From assembly GCF_900747795.2 (NCBI RefSeq), contig NC_041395.2, forward strand, positions 165,653,881 through 165,717,880: DNA of 64,000 nt, in the 5' to 3' direction. This stretch comes from Erpetoichthys calabaricus. Its lineage: Eukaryota > Chordata > Cladistia > Polypteriformes > Polypteridae. The notes under the pieces are model-generated. The model did no database searches, was not told the DNA's origin, and was given only the letters and a program-made list of their open reading frames with translations. Shown in pieces: positions 23,836-35,088 of this stretch. Position numbers and translations under genes: made by a program. Each line of letters begins with the position of its first letter. Position 1 is the stretch's first letter.

Positions 23836-24327
23836 AGTCAAAAATCAATACGTGCTCTTTGAGCTTTTAAGTATGCGAAGCACCGTGCAGCATACATAAA
23901 AGCTGCACACAGAAGGTAGCAACGTGAAGATAATCTTTCAGCATTTTTAGACGAGCGTCCGTATCATCTAGGTGTGCGAACAGCCCCCCTGCTCACACCC
24001 CCTACGTCAGGATCACAGATAGTCAGCGCAAGAGAGAGAAAGAAAAGTAAGTTGGGTAGCTTCTCAGCCATCTGCCAATAGCATCCCTTGTATGAAATCA
24101 ACTGGGCAAACCAACTGAGGAAGCATGTACCAGAAATTAAAAGACCCATTGTCCTCAGAAATCCGCGAACCAGCAAAAAATCTGCGATTATATATTTAAA
24201 TATGCTTACATATAAAATCCGCGATAGAGTGAAGCCGCGAAAGGCGAAGCGCGATATAGCGAGGGATCACTGTATAAGTATATACATAGCTGTACAATTA
24301 GTGTTAACAGAATTTTGACTCACCCTG
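23250..24327 (+). mobile_element. Mariner-type non-autonomous element, split by an inner element
   Basis: The ends are CAGGGTGAGTCAAAATTAG on the left and, inverted, CAGGGTGAGTCAAAATTCTG on the right. TA precedes the left end and TG follows the right. Only about 150 bp of left arm and 55 bp of right arm belong to it; the middle, 23397-24272, is a different element. No transposase is visible. A second left-arm copy lies at 21684-21802. Confidence 0.7.
23397..24272. mobile_element. 876-bp non-autonomous DNA transposon nested in the mariner-type element
   Basis: The terminal inverted repeats are imperfect: CAGTAATTCCTCCTCCATCG on the left, and CAGTGATCCCTCGCTATATCG as the reverse complement of the right end. 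Both sides are flanked by TATA, consistent with a TA or TATA target duplication. Subterminal CGCGAA/CCGCGA motifs recur at both ends. A (GA)n run lies at 23805-23831. No transposase domain is found. Confidence 0.7.
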
Positions 24328-24363
24328 TGTATATATGTGTGTCTGTGTGTGTGTGTATATATA

Positions 24364-24752
24364 TCTATTACCAAAAAAAAATCTTGGGTCGAGACGTGAT
24401 CATCTTGGAGAGACACTTTGAAGTCCCGCGAGACTTCTTTCACGTCACGCCCTACTTACAAACAATTTCTCAGAGACACTTTAATGTCCCGTGAGACATG
24501 GGAGTGAGACAAAAGGACAGCTGCTGTACAGGCTTTTAAATGATCGATGCGCAGCCCGCAGCTCGGTAGCAGCTAGCAGACAGCCAGCAGCTGATCCGTC
24601 CGCATCTCTTTAGCGTGCGTTCAGCCCCCCCCCTTCACAATGCGAGCGGCAGAGACGCAAAGTGGCTAGTGTGAAACGCCCCCGGGGTTGGTGGTTGTGG
24701 GGTGGGCGAGCAAAGTGAGTATGGGGCACAGCCCCCAGAGTATATGTATATA
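24364..24752 (+). mobile_element. Possible Helitron 5' segment
   Basis: The stretch begins TCTATTACC after an A, and continues TCTTGGGTCGAGACGTGATC. It contains two copies of a GAGACACTTT-(4 nt)-TCCCG-GAGAC motif, near 24405 and 24474. It is more GC-rich than its surroundings. I associate this opening with Helitron 5' ends in fish, but the assignment rests on memory of the family. It is cut off at the right by the MITE at 24755. Confidence 0.35.
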
Positions 24753-24754
24753 TA

Positions 24755-25266
24755 CAGTGGAACCTCGGGTCACGAACATCTCAGACCACGTACAAATCAG
24801 GTTACGACCAAAAAGTTCGTCAAACTTTTGCATCTGTTCACGACCACACACTCGGGTGACAAAGAAGCCAGTTTCCCTTCCGGTTTGTACGCGCCGATGA
24901 TTTCCACACATGTTCAGTCTCTCCCTGTGCATTCCCTGTGCAGCAAGCGAGTGAGAGAGCGCGAGAACGTGAGTGAGAGAGAGAGAGAGGGAGAGTGCGA
25001 GAACGCAAGCGAAGGGAGCCTAAGCAGAAGAAGTAAACATTACAGAAGAAGTAAGTAAACATTTAGTTTACTATTACAGTGTGCATTCTGTGGTATAATG
25101 GAACTATTTTTGTGCTTAAAAATCTTTAAAAAAATGTATATTTACATACAGCTCATACAGTCCGGAACGGATGAATTGTATTTACATACAATCCTATGGG
25201 GGAAATTACTTCAGGTTGTGACCAGAGTTTTGGAATGAATTACAGTCATGACCCGAGGTTCTACTG
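24755..25266. mobile_element. MITE family A, copy 1 (512 bp, palindromic ends)
   Basis: The left end CAGTGGAACCTCGGGTCACG and the right end inverted, CAGTAGAACCTCGGGTCATG, are flanked by TA on both sides. The arms share long subterminal similarity with copy 2 at 31441-32237. The core contains a GA-rich run (24940-25000). No coding capacity is seen. The ends resemble pogo/Tigger-type elements. Confidence 0.75.
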
Positions 25267-25297
25267 TATAATATATATATAAATATAATATATATAA

Positions 25298-26180
25298 CTA
25301 GCTGACCTGCGGCATAGTATACGCCGCATAATTATTTATTGATGGGTGAACACTTCCTGAAAGACACAGTTGTCCAAATGGGGTGGGTTTGAGGATACAA
25401 CTGTGAGTGAATGAAAAGATGGAACTCTGGAGAGAGCAACATACAATTGTCCGTGACTGAAAACTGGTTTTGGCAGATATAGGCATATCTTTTTGAAAGT
25501 TTGGCCCTGTGCGTTATTAATTGTCATTGCAAAGGCTAATCTAACAGGAAATTACATGTAAAAGTAAAAGGCAAATTTGAATCTGATGGGGTCAAGGAAA
25601 TCCGGGGAATAAGGACAGTTTGTGAGGTAGCAGCTGCGATAGTTTTACACTCCAGTACATTGCGGTGAATGCTGGTAACAGTCAGTCTAGTGCCATTACA
25701 GAGACTTCTTGCTGGCATGAGGTTTCTGAGAAGCATGACGACTGAACCAATTTTAATTTTGAGTTTATGCGGAGGCATGCCAGTGGGAGTAAGACTGCTA
25801 AGAAATTCTTCGGGGAATGAAGGACGTTCTCGGAAGTGAATGGTGATAGTATTTGGGACATTGCCACAATTTCTGCCTCGCCACCATAAACTCTGGAAGT
25901 ATTCATGTAATCAGCGTATTGTTGAGCAGACTGTATGACTATGCTTCCGTGACTAAGAACAACGGACAGCACGTCGCCGAAGTTATTGCAATGTTGGCAA
26001 ACAAAGGTTACAGCCATGTTTCGAAAGCAACAGTTTCGTCGATGACGTTTTCCCAGAAATATCCGTCTGATAGAAAGAAACAGTTACCTGATGCAGGAAT
26101 TTGTATAACCTTGAAAGAAGAGTTGTTTCCATGAAATACATGTGAAGCGGTGGCCATGTTAGGAAAATGAACAGTCAACG
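25298..26180 (-). mobile_element. Helitron 3' portion: helicase C-terminus and OTU protease remnant
   Basis: On the minus strand the element ends in a hairpin (TGCGGC...GCCGCA), then GGTCAGCTAG|T. This is the CTRR-T border of rolling-circle Helitrons. Coding blocks come before it. At 26120-25860 lies an OTU-type protease remnant (IPASGNCFF with the catalytic-type Cys, then YADYMNTSRVYGGEAEIVAMS). At 25778-25536 is PIF1-type helicase sequence (MPPHKLKIKIGSVVMLLRN, LCNGTRLTV), and at 25527-25380 [13 protein letters not shown] and [10 protein letters not shown], helicase motifs V-VI. Frameshifts separate them. The OTU part runs almost directly into the helicase C-terminus, so the central domains (Rep, helicase motifs I-IV) are missing. 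It is a dead, internally deleted copy. Confidence 0.8.
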
Positions 26181-26264
26181 TGGCTCAGAAGTGCATGTGG
26201 ACTGTAGCATAGACCAAAGCGACTCAGTATGTGTTTGGTGAGGAGTTGGGGGTGGTCACATGAG

Positions 26265-26510
26265 CAGGCAGTGTGCATGCCTCGAGAGCGATGGTGGACG
26301 CGGGAGGAGGGTTACAGTTGGCAGGCGGAGCTCTATCGTGCGTATCCCATGACACGGGAGGAGGGTTAGAGTTGGCGGGCGGGGCTCTGTCGTGCGTACC
26401 CCATGTGCACTGCCTGCTCATGCCTCAAGAGCGAGGGTGGACGCAGGAGGAGGATTAGAGTTGGTGGGCGGGGCTCTGTCGTGCATACCCCATGGTCGGG
26501 CGACTTGGTC
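26265..26510. repeat. GC-rich tandem repeat, about 2.5 units
   Basis: The unit contains GGAGGAGGGTTA-(C/G)AGTTGG, then GGCGGGGCTCTGTCGTGCGTACCCCATG-type sequence. It occurs near 26300, 26355 and 26447. Two of the units also share a GAGCG(A)NGGTGGACGC lead. It lies at the Helitron's distal side and may be part of it. Confidence 0.7.
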
Positions 26511-27219
26511 AATTATATACAGTATATAGATATATGTGTGTATGCGTGTGTGTGTGTGTGTATTAGAGGTGGAGCTAAATCTGAACATGGTATTCTGCAA
26601 AGCTCAAATAATGTTTTTTTACGAATACTTTGTACAAATATTTTTGAATTTATTTTTCTTTGCAAAGTAAAAAAAAAAAAAAAGTGCACAATTTGTGCTC
26701 TGCCAGCTTGTGCTGACATGACTGGAAGGCAACAGGAGACTGGAGAGGAGAGAGAGCACAGACTATAAAGGAGTAGTACAACCCAATTAAAATAAACCCA
26801 GTACAATGCTACTCCACTGTGACTATTTTGTTTTGATTATTTTTTTTTACCTTAACTGGTTTGCTAAGGTAGTTTAGTATAACGTTGCTTGTCTTTGTTT
26901 TACTGTTGGACATGAACTATGTGGAGCGGAGTTTGTTTGACCGGAAGTGTTAGCCTACATTAGCTCTGGTGGTGTAGTTAGTTACTTAGTTGGCTAGTTC
27001 ACCTTCATGCTTTGCTCACTACTTAGTCAGCCTGCATGTCACATTGTTGCAGATAATCCAGATATCACACTAGAGAACTAGAGTGCTATTTATAGTTATT
27101 CTAGCAAAGTTACTGTACAACTGTTTCAACTTAGAAGATACAGACACAGCAGAGCTTGTTTGACCAGGTGGTTTTCATAAGCTTCTCAATGTAGTTGCAC
27201 TTTGTTACCAACTACCATC

Positions 27220-28060
27220 TTATTGGCACTTTTTTGTAAGGTTGTACCACAAATTTATCAAGATGTGAAAACAAAAGTAAACGAAACACTCCTAAAAATA
27301 GAAGGGAAAGGGGTGCACTGCACATCAGACATTTGAAAAGCAAATTTTCAAATGCACACATATCTGGCCACTGGATAGAATGCAAACTGTCTGCAGATGG
27401 GATAGTAAGGCATAAACAAACATGTGACAGCAGCCAGTATTCTGCTTTGCCTCGAGGGCCTTGTGAAACAATGGCAAGATAATGTTGGACGGAAATTTTC
27501 TGTTGAGTATTCTGTAACAGATGACTCCAACATGGTCAGAGCAGTGGATGAGATTGATTATGTTCATCTGGTGGTAGCAACTGCTCTAAATAAACTGCCA
27601 GGGAGTGACCAATGTGATAGTGATTGCTCCCAAGATAAATGGGTTTGTACATAGATCAAACAAAGCTGTGAACAAACACCATCAGATCCAGGAAGAACTC
27701 AGCCTTCCTGTCATGATAATTTGGTGCATGATGTGCCTAATAGGTGGAATTCCTCATTTCAAGTGCTTCAGTGGTTGTTGGAACAGCAGCAGGTACTGAC
27801 TTCCATGAGTGTAGAGATGGATCTGGGAGGTGTACTGTCACACCAGCAATGGGAGCTGGTGCAGGCCTGGGTGAATATACTAAACCCATTTGAGAAAGCA
27901 GTATGTACTGTGTACCAGGATGTAGCTTCTGTGTCCTCTGTGGTTCCTTATGTGCAAGCTTTTAAGGCAGCAGTTACAAACGTAAAGAGGGGTAGGAAGT
28001 ACGGGGTCTCTGAGAGGCTCTTAAACCACATTGCAGTCTCAGTTGCATGAATGCTTCCAG
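27220..28060 (+). mobile_element. hAT transposase remnant (ZBED-like)
   Basis: Translation at 27721-28050 gives HDVPNRWNSSFQVLQWLLEQ, the conserved D-P-x-RWNS-x-x-ML core of hAT transposases. It is followed by a PFEKA block and by SVVPYVQAF. An upstream piece at 27430-27640 in other frames matches the preceding catalytic region in outline. Frames shift at least twice between 27430 and 27720, and the dimerisation domain is absent, so it is inactive. Neither terminal repeat could be defined. Confidence 0.7.
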
Positions 28061-29397
28061 ACTGTCTTTGATTACTTTTTGGGTAATTACTTTTTTTTCC
28101 TAGTAAAGTTTGTTTTCACTTGTTTTATTTCTTGTTTTAATTTAGACTTTTGGTGAAAAAACGAAAATATAAAAACTTTTGTTACATAAATACTTAAAAG
28201 AGAAATTAAAAAAAAGGAAAACCATAAACAAAATTAGGTTATGTTGTTGAGAAGTTACATAATATAACACTGTAATAACAAGGCTGAATCTGTTTTACAT
28301 TAGTATTCTAACTATAACTATATATAGAATAAAACTTGTGTTCTGCCAGATAACTCAGTCAGGGGTTAATTAAGGTTTAGTCCTTGCCATATAGTACTTA
28401 AGAGAGAACGTTTTTCATTTGTAATGTGTATTTTGTTTGTTTATATTCTGTCTATTCAGCGTCCTCAAATAGGGCGGGTGGTTGTGGCGTTCACAATGTT
28501 CACAAAGGCATTTATTAGTGTAGAGTTTAGTTTTTTGGTTTGAGTGTGGATTAGGAAATGAATGTTAGTTTTAAAATTATTTTCTTTTCAATGATATTTA
28601 TGTTTATTAGAAGAAATAAGCTATTAATCATGTTAATTGTTCATTATTATTATTATAATAATTTATTGAAGAACACTTATATTAACACTTAAAATTGTAA
28701 AATTAGAAGTGTAATTGAAAACAAAAACAGAAAGGAATGTTATGCCTATTTCCGCTTTTATTCAAATACTAATAATTTTGCTGCCTCAACAAATATAGAT
28801 TAAAATAAATAATGGTCTCTCTTCAAATCCCTAGTGTGCGTGTGTGTGCGTGTGTGTGTGTATGTGTGTGTGTGTGAGAATGTGTATGTGTGTATATTAG
28901 GACTGGGAATCAATTACAAAAAATAAATTAATTGCATAAATGTATGCAATTTATCACGATTAATTACATCTCACATTAAAACATAACTATAAATTAATAT
29001 ATACTGTAAATCATGAAGTAAATACACACTGAATCACAAAATTAATGTACAATCAACACAAAGGAATTTAAACTTAAACAGTGTCCTTAAACCTGAACGT
29101 TTTTTTTACCTTGAGCAGGTACAACTTGAATTTGAATGCCTTCCTAAAAGGCAAAGTGAAAAGAAGGCAATAAGAAAACAAGGCCAGTGTATTAATTGGC
29201 ATTGCATATGAGACACAAATGTCTCAAAGTAAAAGAATATTGAAAAGACTTGACTTTGAATGCAGTGCTGAAGACTGGTTTAACTGAAAGAATAAGCAAC
29301 TCTTAGATGGGCATACATTAAAACCTTTGTTAAAACTTTGTAAATACTATCCTCAATTGTTCATCACCATCGATGACTTGATAATTATACTCTACAC

Positions 29398-29938
29398 AAG
29401 TGGTTGTCAACTGGTGTGTTGTGGAAATAACAGTGTAGTGACCTGAGAGAGATTTGCTCTGCAGGTGGTCGGGACCTGTCCAAGGAGGATGGGACAACCT
29501 GTAAAAGCCGACATAAAAGTAGCTCCATGATTGCCTTTTTGCAGACACAGGTCTTAGAGAGTACTTTAGCAGTCAGAAGGAGTGTCATGGGCCCATCTGC
29601 CTGGGTGCATGTTTTCCATCGACTTTTGCAGAGCAGAGGACTAGTGAGCATATGAGTTGCCTCTAACCCTGGGTCAGTGGAGTGAGGCAGAGAGAGGACT
29701 GCCTGTATGAGTAGGAAAAGGGAAGAAGCAGCTGGAAAATGCATCCAAAGTGTCAGTCTGTGTCTGCGAACAGCAATCTCTGAGCTGCTTTTTTTGCTGT
29801 CCCCGTCCTACCCCTTCTGAAAGTTTAGCATATGTGTAGATTTAATGCTTTTTTGCTTGGTAGAAATGTGGTGTGCCTTGGGATTTTTTGGGTTACAAAA
29901 TGATGTGACAACACATAAAAAAAGGTTGGAAAACACTG
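29398..29938. mobile_element. hAT-type MITE, 541 bp with 8-bp target duplication
   Basis: The left end AAGTGGTTGTCAACTGG and the right end inverted, CAGTGTTTTCCAACC, follow the hAT consensus CAGNGGTTNTCAACC. Flanks are CTCTACAC on the left and CTCTACCT on the right, an 8-bp duplication with two mismatches, as hAT insertion produces. There is no coding capacity. Confidence 0.7.
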
Positions 29939-30261
29939 CTCTACCTACACCTTTGCTCCTGGCACGCAAAAAAGATCTCTGAAGCTGCAATCTCGATTAA
30001 AAACTGACACTCTGTATTACTTGCATTGTTATGTTGCACTCTTTGCATAAATTAGCAAAGATACGAAAAACTTGAATCATGGGTAGGGATTATCATTACA
30101 CTTCTATTTCGTTGAATTTTGTAATTATATAAGGGCAGTCAGCAATGTAAGCTGGCTGGCAGACTGGCAAGTCAAATACAGAGTTACTTACTAGAGACTT
30201 ATTTTGGTATTAGTGACACTCAAAGATAACATATTTAGCACTTTTGTGATATGACATTGAG

Positions 30262-30292
<31 letters not shown>

Positions 30293-30365
30293 CACACAGT
30301 GTGTGTGTATATATGCATATATGTATATGTGTGTGTGTATATATATTTTATATATATATATATAT

Positions 30366-30500
30366 GGTTGAAATAGTTTACTGTCAAATAATGCAAAGAG
30401 TATGCGACACGTGTTTCGCCCTAATTCTGGGCTCATCAGGTGTACACACTCCACTGCACTCCCTCTCGGGCATCGAACTTCGGACGTCAGTAAAACAGTA
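30366..30500. repeat. Dispersed repeat piece after TA/GT microsatellite
   Basis: The segment contains CGACACGTGTTTCGCCC and GGGCTCATCAGGTGTAC. Similar 'tttcgccc...ctcatcagg' segments are common at ends of interspersed fish repeats, possibly Penelope-like. The boundaries and family are not resolved. Confidence 0.3.
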
Positions 30501-31440
30501 AAATTGAGGCTCCTCTTTCATGTTCAAAATAACCTGTGAAAAGCAGCATCTTTTACTGCTGCTCTTTAAGAAATGAAGATAATAAAAGTAGTAGGAGTGT
30601 AGCCTGACAGATTAGTTATTTACGGGTAACAAGCCCACAATGGAAGTTGCACACTAGACAAATCATTGTTTTCTACATTTAAAAATGTAAATAATAGAAA
30701 ATAAGACTACATTTGGAACTGTTTTTGAAATATTTTAGAAATGTTTTGGGATTTACTAGGACTGTTAACACCACTGGAATGAGAGCAGTGTATTTATAGA
30801 GTATGTAAGGGAGAGATTGGACATTAAGTGAGCATCTCTGGAGGGCTTTTGGGTGTATTTAGCTTATCAGAGTATATTTTTATGCAACAAAATATACTTG
30901 AAAAACGGGCATATCAACACTTCCTCTGGTAAGTGTTACATATGAAAAAGGCTGACGTTTCTTTTTTTATTTTATTAAATGAACATTAAGTACTGTACAT
31001 TTACATTTCCACCATTTTCCATTCATCCTTCAACCAAACCACTTAATACAGTTCAGTGAAACCTGGACAACCCTGTTATACAGGATTATTTTGCATCTAC
31101 TTATATACCTATTAGATACTGTTGTTTTTATTGAGTGAGAATTGAAAAGTCCATAGGCAAAAAGGTTTTATTTCTTTATTGTATTAGGACTGTCCCACCC
31201 CACATTGTTCATCGAAAATTTGGTGGCTGTTAGTCCTGAGGTAACTTAAACGATTTGCGAAGCTATGGTGAAGAAAAGAGTGGATGGGAAGAAACCCAAT
31301 TCACCTACGAAAACCCCAACATCTCCTGCAAGCACAAGGCAGTGGATAAAAATTAATGCCAACTGCCTTTGGAAATATCACAGACTCAGATGTAATTTGT
31401 AAATTCTGTAAAAGTGATGAAATTCATAACAATTACAATA

Positions 31441-32237
31441 CAGTGGAACCTCTGGTCACGAACGTCTCGGACCACGTACAAATCGGGTTACGATCAAAAA
31501 AGTTTGCCAAACTTTTGCATCTGTTCACGACCACATACTCGGGTGACGAATAACCCAGTTTCCCTTCCGGTTCGTACGCGCCGATGATTTCCGCACCTGT
31601 TCAGTCTCTCCATGCATTCTCTGTGAACTCTTTGTGCTCTATTTCGTTTCCCTTCCATTTTGTACACGCTGGTGATTTACGCATGTGTTCAGTCTCTTCC
31701 TGTACAGTACATTGTTCTTGGTCAGACGTGCATCGCGCAGAAGGACTTTACCTCAAAACTGTAATCTCCTCTCCACCCAGCTTCCTGCTCACTTCCTTCA
31801 TGCCAGAACTCGACTAAAGCAAGGTTAGTTTTCTTGGTTGTTTATGGTTAGTTTTTGTATAAATTATGGATTTTTCAAATGTTAATTTTTTTTTCCTGTG
31901 CTTAAAACTCGTTAAAAAAAAGTGTTTACAGTGAGCGGTTCGTAAGGCTGTAGCGTGAACTCTTACAATGTTAATTTTCTCTGTTCAAGGCTTTCTCAGT
32001 GTTATTCAACGTTTCTACATTTAGTTTACTATTATACTGTGCATTCTATGGTATAATTAACTATTTTTGTGCTTAAAAATCTTTAAAAAAATATATTTAC
32101 ATACAGTTCATACGGTCTGGAATGGATTAATTGTATTTACATACAGTCCTATGGGGGAAATTACTTCAGGTCACGACCAAATTGGGTTGCGACCAGAGTT
32201 TTGGAACAAATTACAGGCATGACCCGAGGTTCCACTG
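31441..32237. mobile_element. MITE family A, copy 2 (797 bp)
   Basis: The left end is CAGTGGAACCTCTGGTCACG and the right end inverted is CAGTGGAACCTCGGGTCATG, with TA on both sides. The left 120 bases and right 200 bases match copy 1 closely (for example TTTGCATCTGTTCACGACCA and CCTATGGGGGAAATTACTTC), whereas the cores differ in length. No transposase is seen. Confidence 0.78.
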
Positions 32238-34489
32238 TATTCAGAAAATCGAGCCATTTTCACTTAAAACAGGCATATAAATTGTAGCTGGTCTGAATAT
32301 AGCCTAGCAAGAGAGTAGACCTAATATACAATACATGTATGTTCATTGACGCCAGCTATGCGGCTCTTTGATTACAATATACAAATCATTGAAGCCTGCT
32401 ACAGCAAGCCACATCTTCTAATATTCATAAGGTTAAACAGCGCTTAATGGTGAGTGACATACCAAGGAAATTGGTAAACCTTGAGGACTAAAAAATATGT
32501 AGTTACTCCATTAGAGAGTTAATTATCACATTATTGTTCATTAAATATTTTTGTAACAATGAGCCACATTAAAAATAACAGATTGAATGCAGTTACAAGC
32601 ATTAGACTACATTAAATGTATGCTTTTAACAGCAATTTACAATATTGTGTAAATAAAAACATAGTTTGTGGTGCCTCTAAAGACAGCAGCTTCCAATTAG
32701 GATGATGTAATAATGGCACAAATTGATGTCCTACTGTTAGTGATTGGTTGTGGAAGGTCTGTGGTTATTTGTAGTTTAGATTTCTTAAACAAAACATTTT
32801 TTTTAAAGAAACAGTAGAATGGCGAGTTAAAATCTCTGATGTCTCAAGGTAAAATTTTGGGCTGCTTTAGACCATCATGGAGAATGGGTCTGTACTTTGC
32901 TGCTAAATTATTGTGTCCGAGAAATACTGAATTATATAATGTGCAGGTAATGTAGCCGTAAAGTTGTTTTAGTGTAATGTACTGTAAATATGAAGTACTT
33001 ATTTATTCACTCTATGCTTACACAGCAAAGCTTACATAATCCCTTTATTTTTACATTCATTTCTAGTTAAGTGGCATTGGCATCTTTTTTTCCTATTACA
33101 GTTAACTTACCTCAAAGCAGCAAGAGAATTGAGCTGTGTACACGAGATTTGTGTGCATGTGCATCTTCCGACTTTTCACTAACTTGTTTGGGGATCTGTT
33201 TTGTCATCAAAAGCAGGTGTCAGATGAGTAAAACCAGGAAAATATACAAAATATACAAGATAAATCTAAAACAGTAAAACTAATCCATAATTGAAGTTGC
33301 ACAGAATACTTTTCTGTTTTATGATACACAAGTTCACCATTGCTTTTTTATGAGATTATGAATTTTCAAAATATTGTACAGTGTGGTTTATTCAGTTAAA
33401 ACTAAACTTGCCTGGACAGATTTCCCAGAAGGTGAAATGAAATTGATCCACTGGGAGTGGAGTTGTTTCATACAGACAGACAGACATGGCAATCATAGTA
33501 GGTGTTTTTGCACAACATTTGAAAGCACCAAAAAAAGAAGTTAAGTAGGCTGAAGATGGATTCATTCCATCAGTGATTTTTTTCTTTCTTTTTTTTCTTG
33601 TTTCTTCTATTTTGTAATTCCTTTCACTTTAATTGATTTTTTTTCAAGTTGGAAAGAAAGTTTTGTAAACATATTGTAAATGTTCTTTGGCTTATTTCCA
33701 TTTATATACTGTAAGTACTTTATTATTGAATACTTAAAAATCATACAGGGGAAGGACCTTCTTACCTGCACAAGGTGAACTCTGTAACACCACAATTACT
33801 CTATACATGGTTATTATATAGACAAATTCAAAGAATCTTGTATTATATTACAATGAACTGAGAAATGTTTACCAAGTAAAGCTTTTTTGAAAATTTACTT
33901 TGGTATGTTGATCTTTGAATTTCATTAGTTCTGATTTTACCCACTGCTTGTGCTCTGTATTCTATAGTCTGGTGGCAGCTAAGGTAATAAAGCAATAGTG
34001 GTGAAGTAAGACCATCCACCAACCTCACTTCCTCACTACTGGGAATGGTGTTTACACATCTTCAGTAATGTATCCACAGGCTGTGGGGGGCCTGGAACTG
34101 TGTCTTTACATTGATTGGTGCTTTCACTTTTAAAGGCCTTTTGTTGCATCCCCTTGAGTGTACTGGGTTGTTTCCTGTTGATTTCTAGGGCATTATGCTT
34201 GTGGACATCTGGATGAGACCAGTACATTTTTAGTGTGCTTTTAGTTGTTAAAATAAAAAAAATTAAATAAATAAAACCAATTTTGCCTCCAATATCCTGT
34301 ATAACACTGCTGAATAAATTTAACACTGAGTCAATTGGTTGCTATCTATGTAAGATACTTTTTTCCTAAGTAATTATATTTTAAATGTTATATCATTTTG
34401 CCTTTTTTCACTTGATGTCATTAGTGGGATACTTGCAACAGCTGTGATATGATACATTCAATATTTGAGTGTTATACTATTTTTAAAAT

Positions 34490-34705
34490 TGCTGTCTCAC
34501 AAATACAGAGATTAAATCTTACCTGCCCAGGATACAGTCTGGCTATTCTTCCCAAGTCTGTGAGGGTTTTCCTTTTGTTTTCCAAATACATACAGAATGA
34601 TAGGCAGATTTAATTTGGCCGTGAATAAGGGAGTGTGTTTGTATTAATATGACCTGCAAAGGACTATTGCCCTGTCCAGGGTTAGTGTCTGCCTTCTTCT
34701 AAAAC
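34490..34705 (+). repeat. Old tRNA-derived SINE copy
   Basis: Family-order blocks remain. A degraded B box (GAGATTAAATCTTACC) is followed by GTGAGGGTTTTCCTTT, AATTTGGCCGTGAATAAG and CTGTCCAGGGTTAGTG. The head is missing or unrecognisable. Confidence 0.45.
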
Positions 34706-34989
34706 AATGATTTCTCACTGATACATTAACAGCAAAATACTTTCAATACTGTTGATCAAAAATGTGCTACATGCAGACTCTTTGATTAGTATAAACCTCA
34801 AAAGTGGAGTTGTAGAGAACAGACTGCTGACTATTTTTACTTTTTACATTTCCCAATAACCTTGGTTAACTGTCAACCAGAAGAAAATAAAGGAGATATA
34901 ATGAGATGGAGAATGTTGGTCTCCTTATTTTATTACTAAATAAATGAGCACTTTTGTTGTAAATAAACTACTTGAACCTGTAGTTTCAG

Positions 34990-35088
34990 GGTAACTGGCA
35001 GGCGAAGAGCCGTGCGGACTGCCTAACCTTTAAGGCATATATGCGAAAGTGTGAGAAAAAGGAACGACCGCTTCCCACAACAGTAACT
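34990..35088 (+). CDS. map6d1: Probable cassette exon of map6d1 (33 codons)
   Basis: A GC-richer island is preceded by the acceptor GTAGTTTCAG and followed by the donor ACT|GTAAGA. Between them a single frame is open for exactly 99 nt in phase 0. It begins GNWQAKSRADCLTFKAYM and is rich in K, R and C. Exon 2 ends in phase 0 and the last exon starts in phase 0, so including or skipping it keeps the frame. A stop lies immediately upstream in the same frame (TAG at 34981), so the open length is not due to a larger ORF. I do not recognise this peptide in human MAP6D1 or MAP6 as I remember them. An alternative acceptor (GGCAG|GCG at 35001) would trim four codons. It could be a lineage-specific or brain-type alternative exon, or chance. 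Confidence 0.5.

Larger units (their letters stand above)
11197..34989 (+). other. map6d1 intron 2 (23.8 kb, transposon-rich)
   Basis: The donor is GTAAGG. The acceptor depends on whether the cassette exon at 34990 is used. The individually listed elements account for most of 12.5-32.2 kb. A (GT)-rich tract lies at 28833-28880, and (TA)/(GT) mixtures at 30260-30365. A TAGGACTGGGAATC motif near 28898 resembles a hAT-type end, but I cannot define that element. The stretches 11200-12510, 12840-13380, 15830-16575, 20550-20720, 28060-28830, 30010-30240, 30510-31430, 32240-34480 and 34710-34985 contain nothing I can assign. Confidence 0.65.

Noticed and set aside
31140-31440. Possible BED-finger coding piece (ICKFCKSDEIHN)
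   Set aside because: Only one C-x2-C pair with a nearby His, no continuation into a transposase, and no terminal repeats, so too weak to list.
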